DNA from: Bifidobacterium catenulatum DSM 16992 = JCM 1194 = LMG 11043
Lineage (GTDB): Bacteria > Actinomycetota > Actinomycetes > Actinomycetales > Bifidobacteriaceae
NCBI RefSeq assembly: GCF_001025195.1
Contig: NZ_AP012325.1
Location: forward strand, 682,001-746,000
Reading direction: 5' to 3'
DNA length: 64,000 nucleotides
This document shows positions 48,440 through 57,397 of the stretch, in pieces. Both the position numbers and the translations under genes were made by a program. Below the pieces are notes generated by a model. It had not been told where the DNA came from. It saw nothing but the letters and a program-made list of their open reading frames with translations, and did no database searches. Every line of letters starts with the position of its first letter. The stretch's first letter is position 1.

Positions 48440-50302
48440 TCAGTACTCACGGGCTTTTGGCGGCATGTTCACAATATGCACCGGCTGCCAGGAGATCTGT
48501 CCAGAAGCATTCACCATGGAATGCGCGAGGAACTGCTCATCATCACGTTCCGGGAAGTCGAGACGTTTCAATGAGCCGCGGGACTCATGACGAGCGCCAG
48601 ATGCCGCAAGCATGGTCGAACCAAGCCCAAGCAGATGTCGCACCTCCCAAATGGCGGTGATCTCCTGATTGAACGTGGCGGAATCGGAATGCGCATGCAA
48701 AACCTGGGCGCGGGCTTCCAGATCGCTACGCAATACGGATTGCGCCTGCTCGATGCTGTTCGCATCGCAGCGCACGGCGACCGCTTTTTCCATAACGGAT
48801 CCCAAATCGGCCATAAGTTGGTATGGATTATCTGAAGCGTGCTCGTCGTCTTCAGGAAGCTGCGTCAGGAGATCTTTCAATTCAGAGGAACGCGCATCGG
48901 CGGCCTGCTGCACATCGTCTGTTCCATCTTCGGCATCTTCATCGGCTTCGGCCATCGGATTATTCACCGGAGCGGCGGCGATACGTTCCGCAAGCGCCTT
49001 GCCGGAACGAGTGCCGAACAGGCAGGCATCCAGCAGGGAGTTGCCGCCAAGACGGTTCGCGCCGTGCACGGATACACACGAGCATTCGCCGGCTGCGAAC
49101 AGGCCGCCAACGATGGCGCGTTCGCCGTCAATCCAACGGTACACTTCGCCGTTGGTGGTGATCGGAATGCCGCCCATGGTGTAGTGTGCGGTCGGTTTGA
49201 CCGGCACATAATCCTTGGTCGGGTCAAGATCGGCGTACTTTTCGATTGTTTCCACCACCTGGGGCAACACTTCATGCATATGGTCGGCATCAATGCCGGT
49301 CATATCGAGCCACACGCAATCCTTCGGGCCATCTGGATCCTTCGGATCCGCCACGCCACGTCCGGCGTCGATTTCAGCGGTGATGGAGCGGCTGACCACG
49401 TCTCGCGCGGCCAGATCGGCGTGCCCGGGAGCATACTTTTCCATGAAGGCCTCACCATCGGCATTACGGAGCACGCCACCTTCTGCGCGGGCCGCTTCCG
49501 ACAGCAGAATGCCGGTATGTGCCAAACCGGTCGGGTGGAATTGCACGAATTCGCTGTCTTCCAGCTGCAGTCCGGCATGTAGTGCGAGCGCCATGCCGTC
49601 GCCGGTCAGATCCCACGAATTGGATGTGGTGTGGAACAGGCGGCCTGCGCCTCCGGTGGCCAGAAGCACGTTGTGCGCATGAATGGCGTGCACTTGACCC
49701 TTATGGGTGTCGAATGCCACCACGCCTTCGGCTTTGGTGCCATCCTCGGAGACCACCAGATCGGTCACATACCATTCTTCTGCGAATTCGACGCCTTCCG
49801 CCACGCACTGCTGCCACAGCGAGAAGAGGATCTGATGGCCGATGCGGTCTGCGGCGTATGCGGCTCGGCGAATCGGTTCCTTGCCGAAATCCTTGGTATG
49901 CCCGCCGAAACGACGCTGTGCGATGTGTCCGTCTTCGGTGCGGGAGAACGCCACGCCGGCATGTTCCAGTTCGATGACCGTTGCCGGAGCCTCTTGCGCG
50001 AACAGTTCGGCCGCATCCTGATCGACCAGCCAATCGCCGCCCTTGACAGTGTCGTAGTAGTGCCAATGCCAATCGTCGTGTTCGACATTGCCGAGGCTGG
50101 CCGCGATGCCGCCTTCTGCGGAACCGGTGTGCGAACGTAACGGCTGGAGCTTGGAAATCACCAGAATATTCGGTTCGATGCCGGCTTCCTTCAGCTCTTG
50201 GATCTGTTCGCTTCGTAACATCCCTAACGCTGCGGAAAGACCTGCCGCTCCTGCGCCGACGATTACTGCATCATACATATCTTCAACATGCTTCGGACTC
50301 AT
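48440..50302 (-). CDS. sdhA: Succinate dehydrogenase/fumarate reductase flavoprotein subunit
   Basis: A 620-residue FAD protein: dinucleotide motif [13 protein letters not shown] near the N-terminus, covalent FAD region [17 protein letters not shown], active-site FHPTGL, and [24 protein letters not shown]. The acidic insertion after the capping domain ([11 protein letters not shown]) is atypical. It converts succinate and fumarate with SdhB. The start is uncertain: ATG 50302 or ATG 50278; earlier in-frame codons encode unlikely sequence. No anchor genes are present in the window. Confidence 0.9.
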   Translation of the reverse strand: MSPKHVEDMYDAVIVGAGAAGLSAALGMLRSEQIQELKEAGIEPNILVISKLQPLRSHTGSAEGGIAASLGNVEHDDWHWHYYDTVKGGDWLVDQDAAELFAQEAPATVIELEHAGVAFSRTEDGHIAQRRFGGHTKDFGKEPIRRAAYAADRIGHQILFSLWQQCVAEGVEFAEEWYVTDLVVSEDGTKAEGVVAFDTHKGQVHAIHAHNVLLATGGAGRLFHTTSNSWDLTGDGMALALHAGLQLEDSEFVQFHPTGLAHTGILLSEAARAEGGVLRNADGEAFMEKYAPGHADLAARDVVSRSITAEIDAGRGVADPKDPDGPKDCVWLDMTGIDADHMHEVLPQVVETIEKYADLDPTKDYVPVKPTAHYTMGGIPITTNGEVYRWIDGERAIVGGLFAAGECSCVSVHGANRLGGNSLLDACLFGTRSGKALAERIAAAPVNNPMAEADEDAEDGTDDVQQAADARSSELKDLLTQLPEDDEHASDNPYQLMADLGSVMEKAVAVRCDANSIEQAQSVLRSDLEARAQVLHAHSDSATFNQEITAIWEVRHLLGLGSTMLAASGARHESRGSLKRLDFPERDDEQFLAHSMVNASGQISWQPVHIVNMPPKAREY

Positions 50303-50426
50303 ACCAACGATTTTCGCACAAGGTGTGACCTCGCTGTGGTTCGTTGGATGACGGGCATGTTGTCGTATGCGTGTTTTCACATGTTCTTGCGTGTTTGTTC
50401 GTCGGTGGCTGTGACGATTGGCGGTG

Positions 50427-51794
50427 TCAGTTGCGCTGTTGAGTGGTGTTTGCGTTGACGATGGTGATGTTGCCGTGTTGCGTGCTGATGAGCCCGTTGA
50501 GTTCCAGTACACCGAGTTCCAACACGATTCGTGAGATCGGATATTCTTCGGGATTGGTCTCTGCCAGTATGGCGAGCAGCCCGTCAGTGGAGACATGGCC
50601 ATATTTCGCGTCGCATTTTCGTATGGCTTTCAATATGATTCTGGTGGTGTCGTCTGATTCCGGCAGGACGTCGTCGGCTGGTTTTTCCGTCTGTTCGCCG
50701 TCTATGACGATTGGTTGCGGTCGGTGCGAAGCATGGCAGAATTCATCGATGTCGGTCAGTGAGCAGATGATGTTTGCTCGTCCTTCTTGAATGAGCCGGT
50801 TGCAGCCCGTGTTGTGTGGCATGGTCACGTCTCCTGGCACTGCGAATACGCGGCGGTTGAGTTCGTTGGCCCATCCCGCGGTGTTGAGCGCGCCTGAACG
50901 TGCGCGCGCTTGGGCGACGATGAGGCTGGATGACAAGGCCGCTATCAAACGGTTTCTAATGAGGAATCGTCTGGCTTCCGGAGCGGTTCCTGGGCACAGT
51001 TCCGAAATCAGTGCGCCGGAATGGCTGATGATGGTTTCAAAAAGACGTTCGTTGCTTTTCGGCCCGATATGGTTGAGGCCTCCGGCGAATACCGCGACGG
51101 TGCGGCCTGCGAGGGGAGCCCCGATTTCGTCCATGGCTTGGATGGCACCCCAGTGGGCTGCCGCATCGGTGCCCAATGCGCCCCCAGATACTATGAGGTG
51201 CCCGGCACGGGCTGCCTGTTTGGCGAGCTCGTGTGCACTTTGCCTTCCGTATTCGCTCACTCCGCGTGACCCGACGACGCCGATCGGTTCCGGACATGAT
51301 ACCAATGCTTGCGGGTTGCCTTGCCCCCAGAGACATAATGGGGCGGCCCAGTCCGTATACATGGTGAGGTCGGCGAGCTGCGAAGGCCAGCAGGGATGGT
51401 GTGGTGCGACGATCCACTGTGTGCCCCCTACTGTGAACCAGTCCTTGAGCTCATCGGGATCTGTGCTGGGCAGCGTGGTCAAACGATGCTGCCAGGAGAC
51501 CATCGCACCGTGGAATGAGGCCATACCTCTGGAGTTGATGCTGCGTCCCCAACGCGTGATGCCGTTGATGAACGCCGCATCCAGGGTTTTGCAAGCGGCT
51601 GTGGCCACGTTTTCGTGATTGCCTGGACCGCTGTCGGCGAGTAGTTGCAAGGTGTGCGTGGCTGATCCGATGCCTTTGATCAGCGCATACATCATTGCGT
51701 CGGCGCTGTCCAGACAGTAGGTGAGCACCGCACGTGCCAGGGTCTCGTCGTCGATGGCGGTTGTGTTGCCGTTCGTATTCGTATTTTCGTTCAT
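50427..51794 (-). CDS. dprA: DNA-processing protein DprA
   Basis: A 455-residue protein that loads RecA on incoming single-stranded DNA. The Rossmann-type core contains [19 protein letters not shown] and [12 protein letters not shown], then [17 protein letters not shown] and GALNTAGWA, all typical of DprA; a winged-helix C-terminal domain probably follows. Its ATG overlaps the comM stop (ATGA at 51791-51794). In a genus not known to be competent, the gene may serve recombination or a latent uptake route. Confidence 0.94.
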   Translation of the reverse strand: MNENTNTNGNTTAIDDETLARAVLTYCLDSADAMMYALIKGIGSATHTLQLLADSGPGNHENVATAACKTLDAAFINGITRWGRSINSRGMASFHGAMVSWQHRLTTLPSTDPDELKDWFTVGGTQWIVAPHHPCWPSQLADLTMYTDWAAPLCLWGQGNPQALVSCPEPIGVVGSRGVSEYGRQSAHELAKQAARAGHLIVSGGALGTDAAAHWGAIQAMDEIGAPLAGRTVAVFAGGLNHIGPKSNERLFETIISHSGALISELCPGTAPEARRFLIRNRLIAALSSSLIVAQARARSGALNTAGWANELNRRVFAVPGDVTMPHNTGCNRLIQEGRANIICSLTDIDEFCHASHRPQPIVIDGEQTEKPADDVLPESDDTTRIILKAIRKCDAKYGHVSTDGLLAILAETNPEEYPISRIVLELGVLELNGLISTQHGNITIVNANTTQQRN

Positions 51795-53320
51795 ATCAAC
51801 TTCGTTCTCATGGAGATTCCCTGCATCATTTCTTCCGGTCCCGGAGAGGTTTTGCCTGATAGGTCGGCCAGGGTCCATGCGAGCCGCATGGCACGGTCCG
51901 CCCCTCTGAGGCTGAGCCGCTCACTGGCCAACGCATGGTTCACCAGTTCGATGGCTTTTGTGGACGTGTTGGCGCGAAGCCATGTTCCGGTGGCCTGCGC
52001 ATTGCAGACCCACCCGAATTCACGAAAACGCTCCTGCGCGGTTTGCCTGGCCACGATGACTCGCAGGCGAATGGCATGGCTGGATTCGCCGGAAGGTGTC
52101 ATTCCCGGATTGATTCGTTCCACGGGAGGCACTTCGATTTGAATGTCGATGCGGTCGAGGATCGGACCGGACAGTCGGCTGAAGTATTTGATACGGTCTT
52201 TTTCCTTGCATGTGCAGCGCTCTCCATTGCCGTAGGCGTAACCGCAGGGGCAGGGATTGGCCGCCATGATCAGTTGGAATCTCGCTGGATAATAGGTTGT
52301 GCCTTTCGCGCGCGATATTGCCACGTACCCGGATTCCAAGGGTTCGCGCAATGTTTGCAGTGTGCGTGCCGAGAATTCGGGTGCCTCGTCCATGAACAGA
52401 ATGCCTCGGTGCGCTCGTGTGATCGCGCCTGGCTGCGCCAACCCTGCGCCACCGCCGACCAGGGACGCGGTGGATGCGGTATGGTGCGGCGCTTCGAATG
52501 GTGGAATGTCGCTGATGCCATAGCTGGGCAATGTGCCGCATAGGGAGCGGATCGATGCGACTTCCAGCTGTTCCGATTCGCTTAACGGGCTCATAATGCC
52601 GGGAATGCGAGAGGCAAGCATAGTTTTGCCGGTGCCGGGAGGGCCGGTCATCATCAGATGGTGCCCGCCTGCGGACGCCACCTCCAACGCCCATTTGGCC
52701 GTTTCCTGCCCCATGACCTCATTCATGTCTCCCGGAGGAGGGCATATCGACATGGTGCCGTCGTTGGGGTTCACGTCCCTGATCAGATCGGGAATCTCGT
52801 ACTTTGTGGCGCCTCCCATCAGTTCGATCAATTCGCCCACGTGGCGCACGCCGATGGCGTTGACGTCGGGCACGAGGGTGGCTTCATCCAGATTGGCATG
52901 AGGCACGATCACCTTGCAGACGCCTTGATCGCGTGCATGCAACAGAATCGGCAGTAGGCCGTTGATGGGAAGCACCGTGCCGTCGAGATTCACTTCCCCG
53001 AGCACGACGGTGTCGTTCAGGCAATCGTGGGGTATCGTTCCAGATGCGCTGAGTACGCTCGCTGCGATCGCCAGATCATGAGAGGAACCGCGTTTGGGCA
53101 TGGATGCCGGCGAAAGATTGACCGTAACTCGTGTCTCCGGCCATTTTGCGCCGCTAGCTTGGCATGCGGATTTGACACGTTCCCTCGCTTCGGAAAGCGA
53201 GGTGTCGGGAAGCCCGATGATGGAGAAGTAAGGAAGTCCGGGGGAGACGAACGCCTGGATTTGGATGATGAAGGCTTTCAGTCCGATCAGTCCCACGGAA
53301 AGTGCGCTGCCGATAGCCAT
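51791..53320 (-). CDS. comM: ComM/YifB-family Mg-chelatase-like AAA+ ATPase
   Basis: A 509-residue helicase-like ATPase, which promotes branch migration during transformation in other bacteria. The N-terminal ChlI-type domain ([17 protein letters not shown]) precedes Walker A TGPPGTGKTML and Walker B FMDEAPEFSARTLQ, plus a Cys-containing ANPCPCGYAYG loop and a C-terminal domain. It lies between yraN and dprA, the canonical order. Its ATG shares one base with the yraN stop. Confidence 0.94.
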   Translation of the reverse strand: MAIGSALSVGLIGLKAFIIQIQAFVSPGLPYFSIIGLPDTSLSEARERVKSACQASGAKWPETRVTVNLSPASMPKRGSSHDLAIAASVLSASGTIPHDCLNDTVVLGEVNLDGTVLPINGLLPILLHARDQGVCKVIVPHANLDEATLVPDVNAIGVRHVGELIELMGGATKYEIPDLIRDVNPNDGTMSICPPPGDMNEVMGQETAKWALEVASAGGHHLMMTGPPGTGKTMLASRIPGIMSPLSESEQLEVASIRSLCGTLPSYGISDIPPFEAPHHTASTASLVGGGAGLAQPGAITRAHRGILFMDEAPEFSARTLQTLREPLESGYVAISRAKGTTYYPARFQLIMAANPCPCGYAYGNGERCTCKEKDRIKYFSRLSGPILDRIDIQIEVPPVERINPGMTPSGESSHAIRLRVIVARQTAQERFREFGWVCNAQATGTWLRANTSTKAIELVNHALASERLSLRGADRAMRLAWTLADLSGKTSPGPEEMMQGISMRTKLI

Positions 53321-53772
53321 CAGAACGCTCCTTCGATATGGTGCATAAGCGGCTTGCCGCTACGTACGATGACGGTGATGACGTCGAAGCGTACGCCGTT
53401 ATGTGGTGTGCGATGGTCGCTGTCCGACAGCCATTGCACGGCCGCATGGCGCAGGTTGATCTGTTTGGATGACGTTACGGCTTCCTGCGGAGTGCCGTAG
53501 CGGAGCGTCCGCCTGGTTTTGACTTCGACGAAGACGATGATTCCCGCATCGTCGCGTGAGACGATGTCGAGTTCGCCATACCGGCAGTGCCAATTGCGGT
53601 CGAGCGTCTGCCAGCCTTGGCTTTCCAGCCATGCGGCCGCATATTGCTCGCCGAGTTCTCCGAGCTGCCGTGCGCACAGAGTACCATCATGCAATCGCTG
53701 TGCGATGGAATCAAGAAGCTGTTCCGAACGCTGCATTGCGGTCGGAACGTCATGTGTTGTATTGCCGTTCAT
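53320..53772 (-). CDS. YraN/UPF0102 family nuclease-like protein
   Basis: A 150-residue protein of the restriction-endonuclease-like fold. The characteristic [17 protein letters not shown] and [17 protein letters not shown], with E-x-K, match YraN. Function is unknown, but conserved linkage to comM-dprA suggests DNA processing. First gene of a three-gene operon. Confidence 0.9.
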   Translation of the reverse strand: MNGNTTHDVPTAMQRSEQLLDSIAQRLHDGTLCARQLGELGEQYAAAWLESQGWQTLDRNWHCRYGELDIVSRDDAGIIVFVEVKTRRTLRYGTPQEAVTSSKQINLRHAAVQWLSDSDHRTPHNGVRFDVITVIVRSGKPLMHHIEGAF

Positions 53773-53822
53773 GGTTCAAGTCCAGCAGAAAGAACCGGCG
53801 TGAAGCAAGCGTGAACGGCAAA

Positions 53823-53888
53823 TGTGGATAAAGGATGCGGTTTCGGGCGTGTTTGGGATAGTCGGTGGATAACTTGCCGTTATTCACA
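53823..53888. promoter_or_regulatory. Cluster of three DnaA-box-like nonamers
   Basis: On the minus strand TTATCCACA at 53823-53831 (perfect) and TTATCCACC at 53864-53872 (one mismatch); on the plus strand TTATTCACA at 53880-53888 (one mismatch). They lie in the 172-base gap between yraN and the pyridoxal kinase. No dnaA, dnaN or other origin genes are nearby. Confidence 0.45.
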
Positions 53889-53944
53889 TTGCTCCACGGG
53901 GCCAATGGCTATGGAACGTCCGAAACCGTATGCGATCGGAATGC

Positions 53945-54820
53945 TCAGTGACGGACCAGCTGCGTCAGCTCGTCAAGATTCAGTTCAAAGCTCACGCCAC
54001 GTTCATCATGATGCGGCTGATACTGCGTGTTTTCCATGGCATGACGCACAAACTCGCCTGCGATATGCGCCGATTCGGCTAACGGCCTGCCCGCCATCAG
54101 TGCACCACAGAGTGCGGAAGCGAACGCGTCGCCGGTACCATGCGTCATGAACGGCAGCTTGCTGTGCGCAAGCTCCTGCTTGCCGGAAGCCCCCGAATCA
54201 GCTGAGGCAACATAATTGCGAATCGTACCATCGTCATGATCGATGCCTTTCAAAACCACGTTTTTCGCACCCAAATCAAGCAATGCGTCAATCATGTCAT
54301 CTACTTCGGCATCGCTCAGATCGCGCCCTGGATATGTGCGTTTCGTCAATATGGATGCTTCCGTCAAATTCGGCATCAGCACGTCGGCGCCATCCACCAG
54401 CGTGCCCATAGCTTCGCAGAGTTCCGGCGTGTATGTGGCGTAGATTTCGCCTCCATCTCCCATTACCGGATCCACTAAACGCAAGGCATGCGGATATTGC
54501 GAATACAGGCGTTTGATGATCGCAACCTGTTCGGCGGAGCCAAGGAAACCGGAATACACGCCGTCCAAATCGACGTTTTCCTTGCGCCATGCGTCCAGAT
54601 AACCGTCCAAAATCTCGGTCGTATCGTGGAAGGTGAATACGCTGTAGCGCGTGTGTGCCGAAAATAGCGCGGTCGGCACCGGACATACGTCGCATCCGGC
54701 CGCCGACAGGATCGGAATGGCCGCCGTCAGCGAGCAATTGCCGTATCCGCACATGTCATGCACCGCCGCAACGCGCGGAATGTAATGCGGATCGCGATCA
54801 TACAGAATCACGTCATCCAT
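53945..54820 (-). CDS. pdxY: Pyridoxamine/pyridoxal kinase
   Basis: A 291-residue member of the ribokinase-like superfamily that phosphorylates B6 vitamers to pyridoxal phosphate precursors. Family features include AVHDMCGYGNCSLTAAIPILSAAG, the DPVMGDGG loop and MTHGTGDAFASALCGALM with the catalytic Asp. ATG 54820 follows GAGAGGG. PLP is the cofactor of the divergent O-acetylhomoserine sulfhydrylase, but that link is only inference. Confidence 0.92.
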   Translation of the reverse strand: MDDVILYDRDPHYIPRVAAVHDMCGYGNCSLTAAIPILSAAGCDVCPVPTALFSAHTRYSVFTFHDTTEILDGYLDAWRKENVDLDGVYSGFLGSAEQVAIIKRLYSQYPHALRLVDPVMGDGGEIYATYTPELCEAMGTLVDGADVLMPNLTEASILTKRTYPGRDLSDAEVDDMIDALLDLGAKNVVLKGIDHDDGTIRNYVASADSGASGKQELAHSKLPFMTHGTGDAFASALCGALMAGRPLAESAHIAGEFVRHAMENTQYQPHHDERGVSFELNLDELTQLVRH

Positions 54821-55150
54821 GTTGAAACCCTCTCTTGCGATTGTCTGACCACGACTTTAGCCGCCTGTCTGACTTCGGAGCCACGATGCTTCGTACGGTG
54901 TATCACCGCAGTGCCGTTTGCCGGCGTGTCGCAGATTTTCAGACGGTTGTCAGAACGGTTTTATAGAGCATGAATGGCAATGATTCCAACGGTTTATAAA
55001 GGGATATAGGCAAGTGCGATAACGTTTGGCTTGCATTGCGGAGCGCGGCCGGATTATTGTCGCTACCAACACCTGACCAGCCGCCACACACGGCAAGGCG
55101 GGTGGCCAGCAAGACAGGCAGCGAACCATTCCACACAAGGAGCAGAAACC
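54821..55150. promoter_or_regulatory. 330-base divergent leader between pdxY and metY
   Basis: No gene is seen. AACGGTTTTATAG (54954-54966) and AACGGTTTATAAAG (54988-55001) are direct repeats, with a weaker GACGGTT at 54942-54948. They could be an operator or promoter set. A possible GC-rich hairpin is present near 55080-55110. I cannot match any known SAM riboswitch core. Confidence 0.35.
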
Positions 55151-56464
55151 ATGGCAGATTCCAAGAACTACCGCTTCGAAACCCTGCAGCTTCACGTCGG
55201 CCAGGAGCAGGCCGATCCGGCAACCGATTCCCGCGCGGTGCCGATCTACCAGACCACCAGCTACGTGTTCCATAATTTTGACCACGCCGAGGCCCGTTTC
55301 GGACTGGCGGATCCAGGCAACATCTACGGCCGCCTGACCAACTCCACCCAAAGCGTGTTCGAAGACCGCATTGCAGCCCTCGAAGGCGGTACCGCAGGTC
55401 TGGCCGTCGCATCCGGCGCAGCCGCGGTCGAATACGCGGTGCGCAACATCACCCAGTCCGGCGATCACATCGTCGCCGCCAAGAACATCTACGGTGGCAC
55501 CTTCAACCTGCTGCGTCACACCCTGCCGCGTGACGGCATCACCACCACCTTCGTCTCCGCCGAGAATCCGCAGGAGTTCGAGGACGCCATCCAGGAGAAC
55601 ACTAAGCTCGTCTACTTCGAGACCTTCGGCAATCCGAACGCCGACCTGCCGGACTTCGAAGCCATCACCGCCATCGCCCACAAGCATCATCTGCCGGTGA
55701 TCGTCGACAACACCTTCGCCACCCCGTACCTGTTCCGCCCGCTGGAGCACGGCGCTGATGTCGTGGTCGAATCCGCAACCAAGTTCATCGGCGGCCACGG
55801 CACCACCCTCGGCGGTGTGATCGTGGAAGGCGGCAACTTCAACTGGGCCGAAGTGCCGGGCAAGTTCCCGACCCTGACCGAGCCGGATCCGTCCTATCAC
55901 GGATTGAACTTCTACGAGGCCCTGGGCGGATCCGCGTTCGTGACCCGCATCCGCGCCATCCTGCTGCGCGACACCGGTGCCACCCTGTCTCCGTTCGCCG
56001 CATTCCTGCTGCTGCAGGGCACCGAAACCCTGTCGCTGCGCGTCGAGCGTCACGTTGAGAACGCGCTGAAGGTCATCGATTACCTGAAGACCGTTCCGGA
56101 AGTCGAGTCCATCTCCCACCCGTCCATCGAAGGCCGCAAGGACAACGAGCTGTACAAGAAGTACTTCCCGAATGGTGGTGGCTCCATCTTCACCTTCGAC
56201 ATCAAGGGCGGCAAGGACGCGGCACGCGTGTTCATCGACAACCTGCACCTGTTCAGCCTGTTGGCCAACGTGGCCGACGCCAAGAGCCTCGTGATTCACC
56301 CGGCCTCTACCACGCACTCCCAGGAGACAGTGGAGGAGCTCGAGGATCAGGGCATCCACCAAGGCACTATCCGCCTGTCCATCGGCACCGAGAACATCGA
56401 AGACATCCTCGACGATCTCAAGGGTGGTTTCACGGCTCTGCGTGAATCTGGCCTCGCCAAGTGA
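55151..56464 (+). CDS. metY: O-acetylhomoserine aminocarboxypropyltransferase/cysteine synthase
   Basis: A 437-residue PLP enzyme of the Cys/Met-metabolism family that makes homocysteine from O-acetylhomoserine and sulfide. PLP lysine is Lys211 in [26 protein letters not shown] and [17 protein letters not shown] are characteristic. Insertions around [19 protein letters not shown] match the longer sulfhydrylase type rather than cystathionine synthase. ATG 55151 follows AAGGAGC. A strong terminator follows. Confidence 0.93.
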   Translation: MADSKNYRFETLQLHVGQEQADPATDSRAVPIYQTTSYVFHNFDHAEARFGLADPGNIYGRLTNSTQSVFEDRIAALEGGTAGLAVASGAAAVEYAVRNITQSGDHIVAAKNIYGGTFNLLRHTLPRDGITTTFVSAENPQEFEDAIQENTKLVYFETFGNPNADLPDFEAITAIAHKHHLPVIVDNTFATPYLFRPLEHGADVVVESATKFIGGHGTTLGGVIVEGGNFNWAEVPGKFPTLTEPDPSYHGLNFYEALGGSAFVTRIRAILLRDTGATLSPFAAFLLLQGTETLSLRVERHVENALKVIDYLKTVPEVESISHPSIEGRKDNELYKKYFPNGGGSIFTFDIKGGKDAARVFIDNLHLFSLLANVADAKSLVIHPASTTHSQETVEELEDQGIHQGTIRLSIGTENIEDILDDLKGGFTALRESGLAK

Positions 56465-56504
56465 AACGAATCGGATCGGCGAAATAACGCCATCCTAAAC
56501 AAAT

Positions 56505-56552
56505 GAAACGGTCTGCGACGCCGAAAAGAAGGGCGGCGTCGCAGACCGTTTC
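56505..56552 (+). terminator. Terminator of metY
   Basis: Nineteen-bp perfect stem (56505-56523 with 56534-56552) around a 10-base loop, with a short T run at its end. Confidence 0.88.
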
Positions 56553-56635
56553 GTCGTATCTGCAAGTGATGTCATCTCAATGTATTACAGCTGGTATAGA
56601 ATTTGCGATTGTTCCGAAAAGCAATATCTCAATTC

Positions 56636-56652
56636 TTTTCTTTGAAAGAAAA
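56636..56652. promoter_or_regulatory. AT-only palindrome upstream of the ECF S gene
   Basis: TTTTCTTT-G-AAAGAAAA, perfect 8-bp arms, inside an AT-rich leader (about 56570-56720) that contrasts sharply with the surrounding coding GC. Candidate operator for the transporter, 71 bases before the start. Confidence 0.4.
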
Positions 56653-56723
56653 AAACATTGGATTCTTTCAAAAATACAAGCATTACTGATGATATTGAGA
56701 ATAATGTAAAGAGAGAAGAGATC

Positions 56724-57275
56724 ATGGCCCAAGAAGTCAAGAACGATATCAAAAAGGCGTTGCAGGTCAATACCATTCCGCTGATCGCCATTATGACCGC
56801 GGTCACCACGGTGCTGACCATGCTCGTGAAGATCCCGACCCCGATCCGTGGCTACCTCAACCTGTCCGACACCATGATCTATTTCAGCGCGTATGCGTTC
56901 GGACCGTGGGTGGGCGGCATTATCGGCGGTCTTGGCCCGGCGTTGAGCGATTTGATCTCCGGTTATCCGCAGTGGGCCATCTTCACGTTCGTCATCGATG
57001 GCCTGCAGGCCGTGCTCGTGGGCTTGCTCGTCAAGAAATTCAATCCGGCGAACATCATCATCGGCTCGGTGATCGCAGGCGTATGGAAGGTGTTCGGCTA
57101 TTTCATCGCAGGCGGAATCCTTTCTGGATTCGGTCCGGCGTTGGGCGAGATCGCGGGCAACTCCTTCCAGATGGTGGTGGGTCTGATTGTGGGCTTCGCG
57201 CTGTTCACCGCCGTCCGTCAGGCCTATCCGCCGCTGGTACGTTTGGGCAACCTCGGTATTAAGGCGGGGGAGTGA
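56724..57275 (+). CDS. ECF transporter substrate-specific component (S)
   Basis: A 183-residue membrane protein with about six helices. The features IPTPIRGYLNLSDTMIYFSAYAFGPWVGGIIGGLGPALSDLI, with the L-x-L-S-D motif and Gly-rich helix pairs, match ECF S components that bind vitamins or precursors. Substrate is not readable; a B6 vitamer, thiamin precursor or methionine-related compound would fit neighbours. ATG 56724 follows AGAAGAG. Confidence 0.85.
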   Translation: MAQEVKNDIKKALQVNTIPLIAIMTAVTTVLTMLVKIPTPIRGYLNLSDTMIYFSAYAFGPWVGGIIGGLGPALSDLISGYPQWAIFTFVIDGLQAVLVGLLVKKFNPANIIIGSVIAGVWKVFGYFIAGGILSGFGPALGEIAGNSFQMVVGLIVGFALFTAVRQAYPPLVRLGNLGIKAGE

Positions 57276-57300
57276 TACATTAATATCATGTGAAGGCAGG

Positions 57301-57341
57301 CCCGTGGATTTGCCGATGAAAGGCGATTCCACGGGTTTTAT
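57301..57341 (+). terminator. Terminator between ECF S and ATPase genes
   Basis: CCCGTGGA (57301-57308) pairs with TCCACGGG (57328-57335), inner GCC/GGC, then TTTTATTG. It separates the S gene from the downstream ATPase-T genes. Confidence 0.85.
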
Positions 57342-57397
57342 TGTGAAATGCGGTTGTCGGCTGCGGAAAAAATGCGTGAAAGCACGGGGTGGACGTC

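Noticed and set aside
53773..53944. Replication origin
   Set aside because: DnaA boxes are present, but there is no dnaA, dnaN, rpmH or AT-rich unwinding region, so oriC is not claimed.
55002..55150. Possible SAM riboswitch before metY
   Set aside because: No SAM-I, SAM-II or SAM-IV core could be folded by eye; only an ordinary GC-rich hairpin is present.
54950..56362. Long open frame opposite metY (470 codons)
   Set aside because: Gly/Val/Asp-rich antisense of a confidently assigned gene; no recognisable motif.
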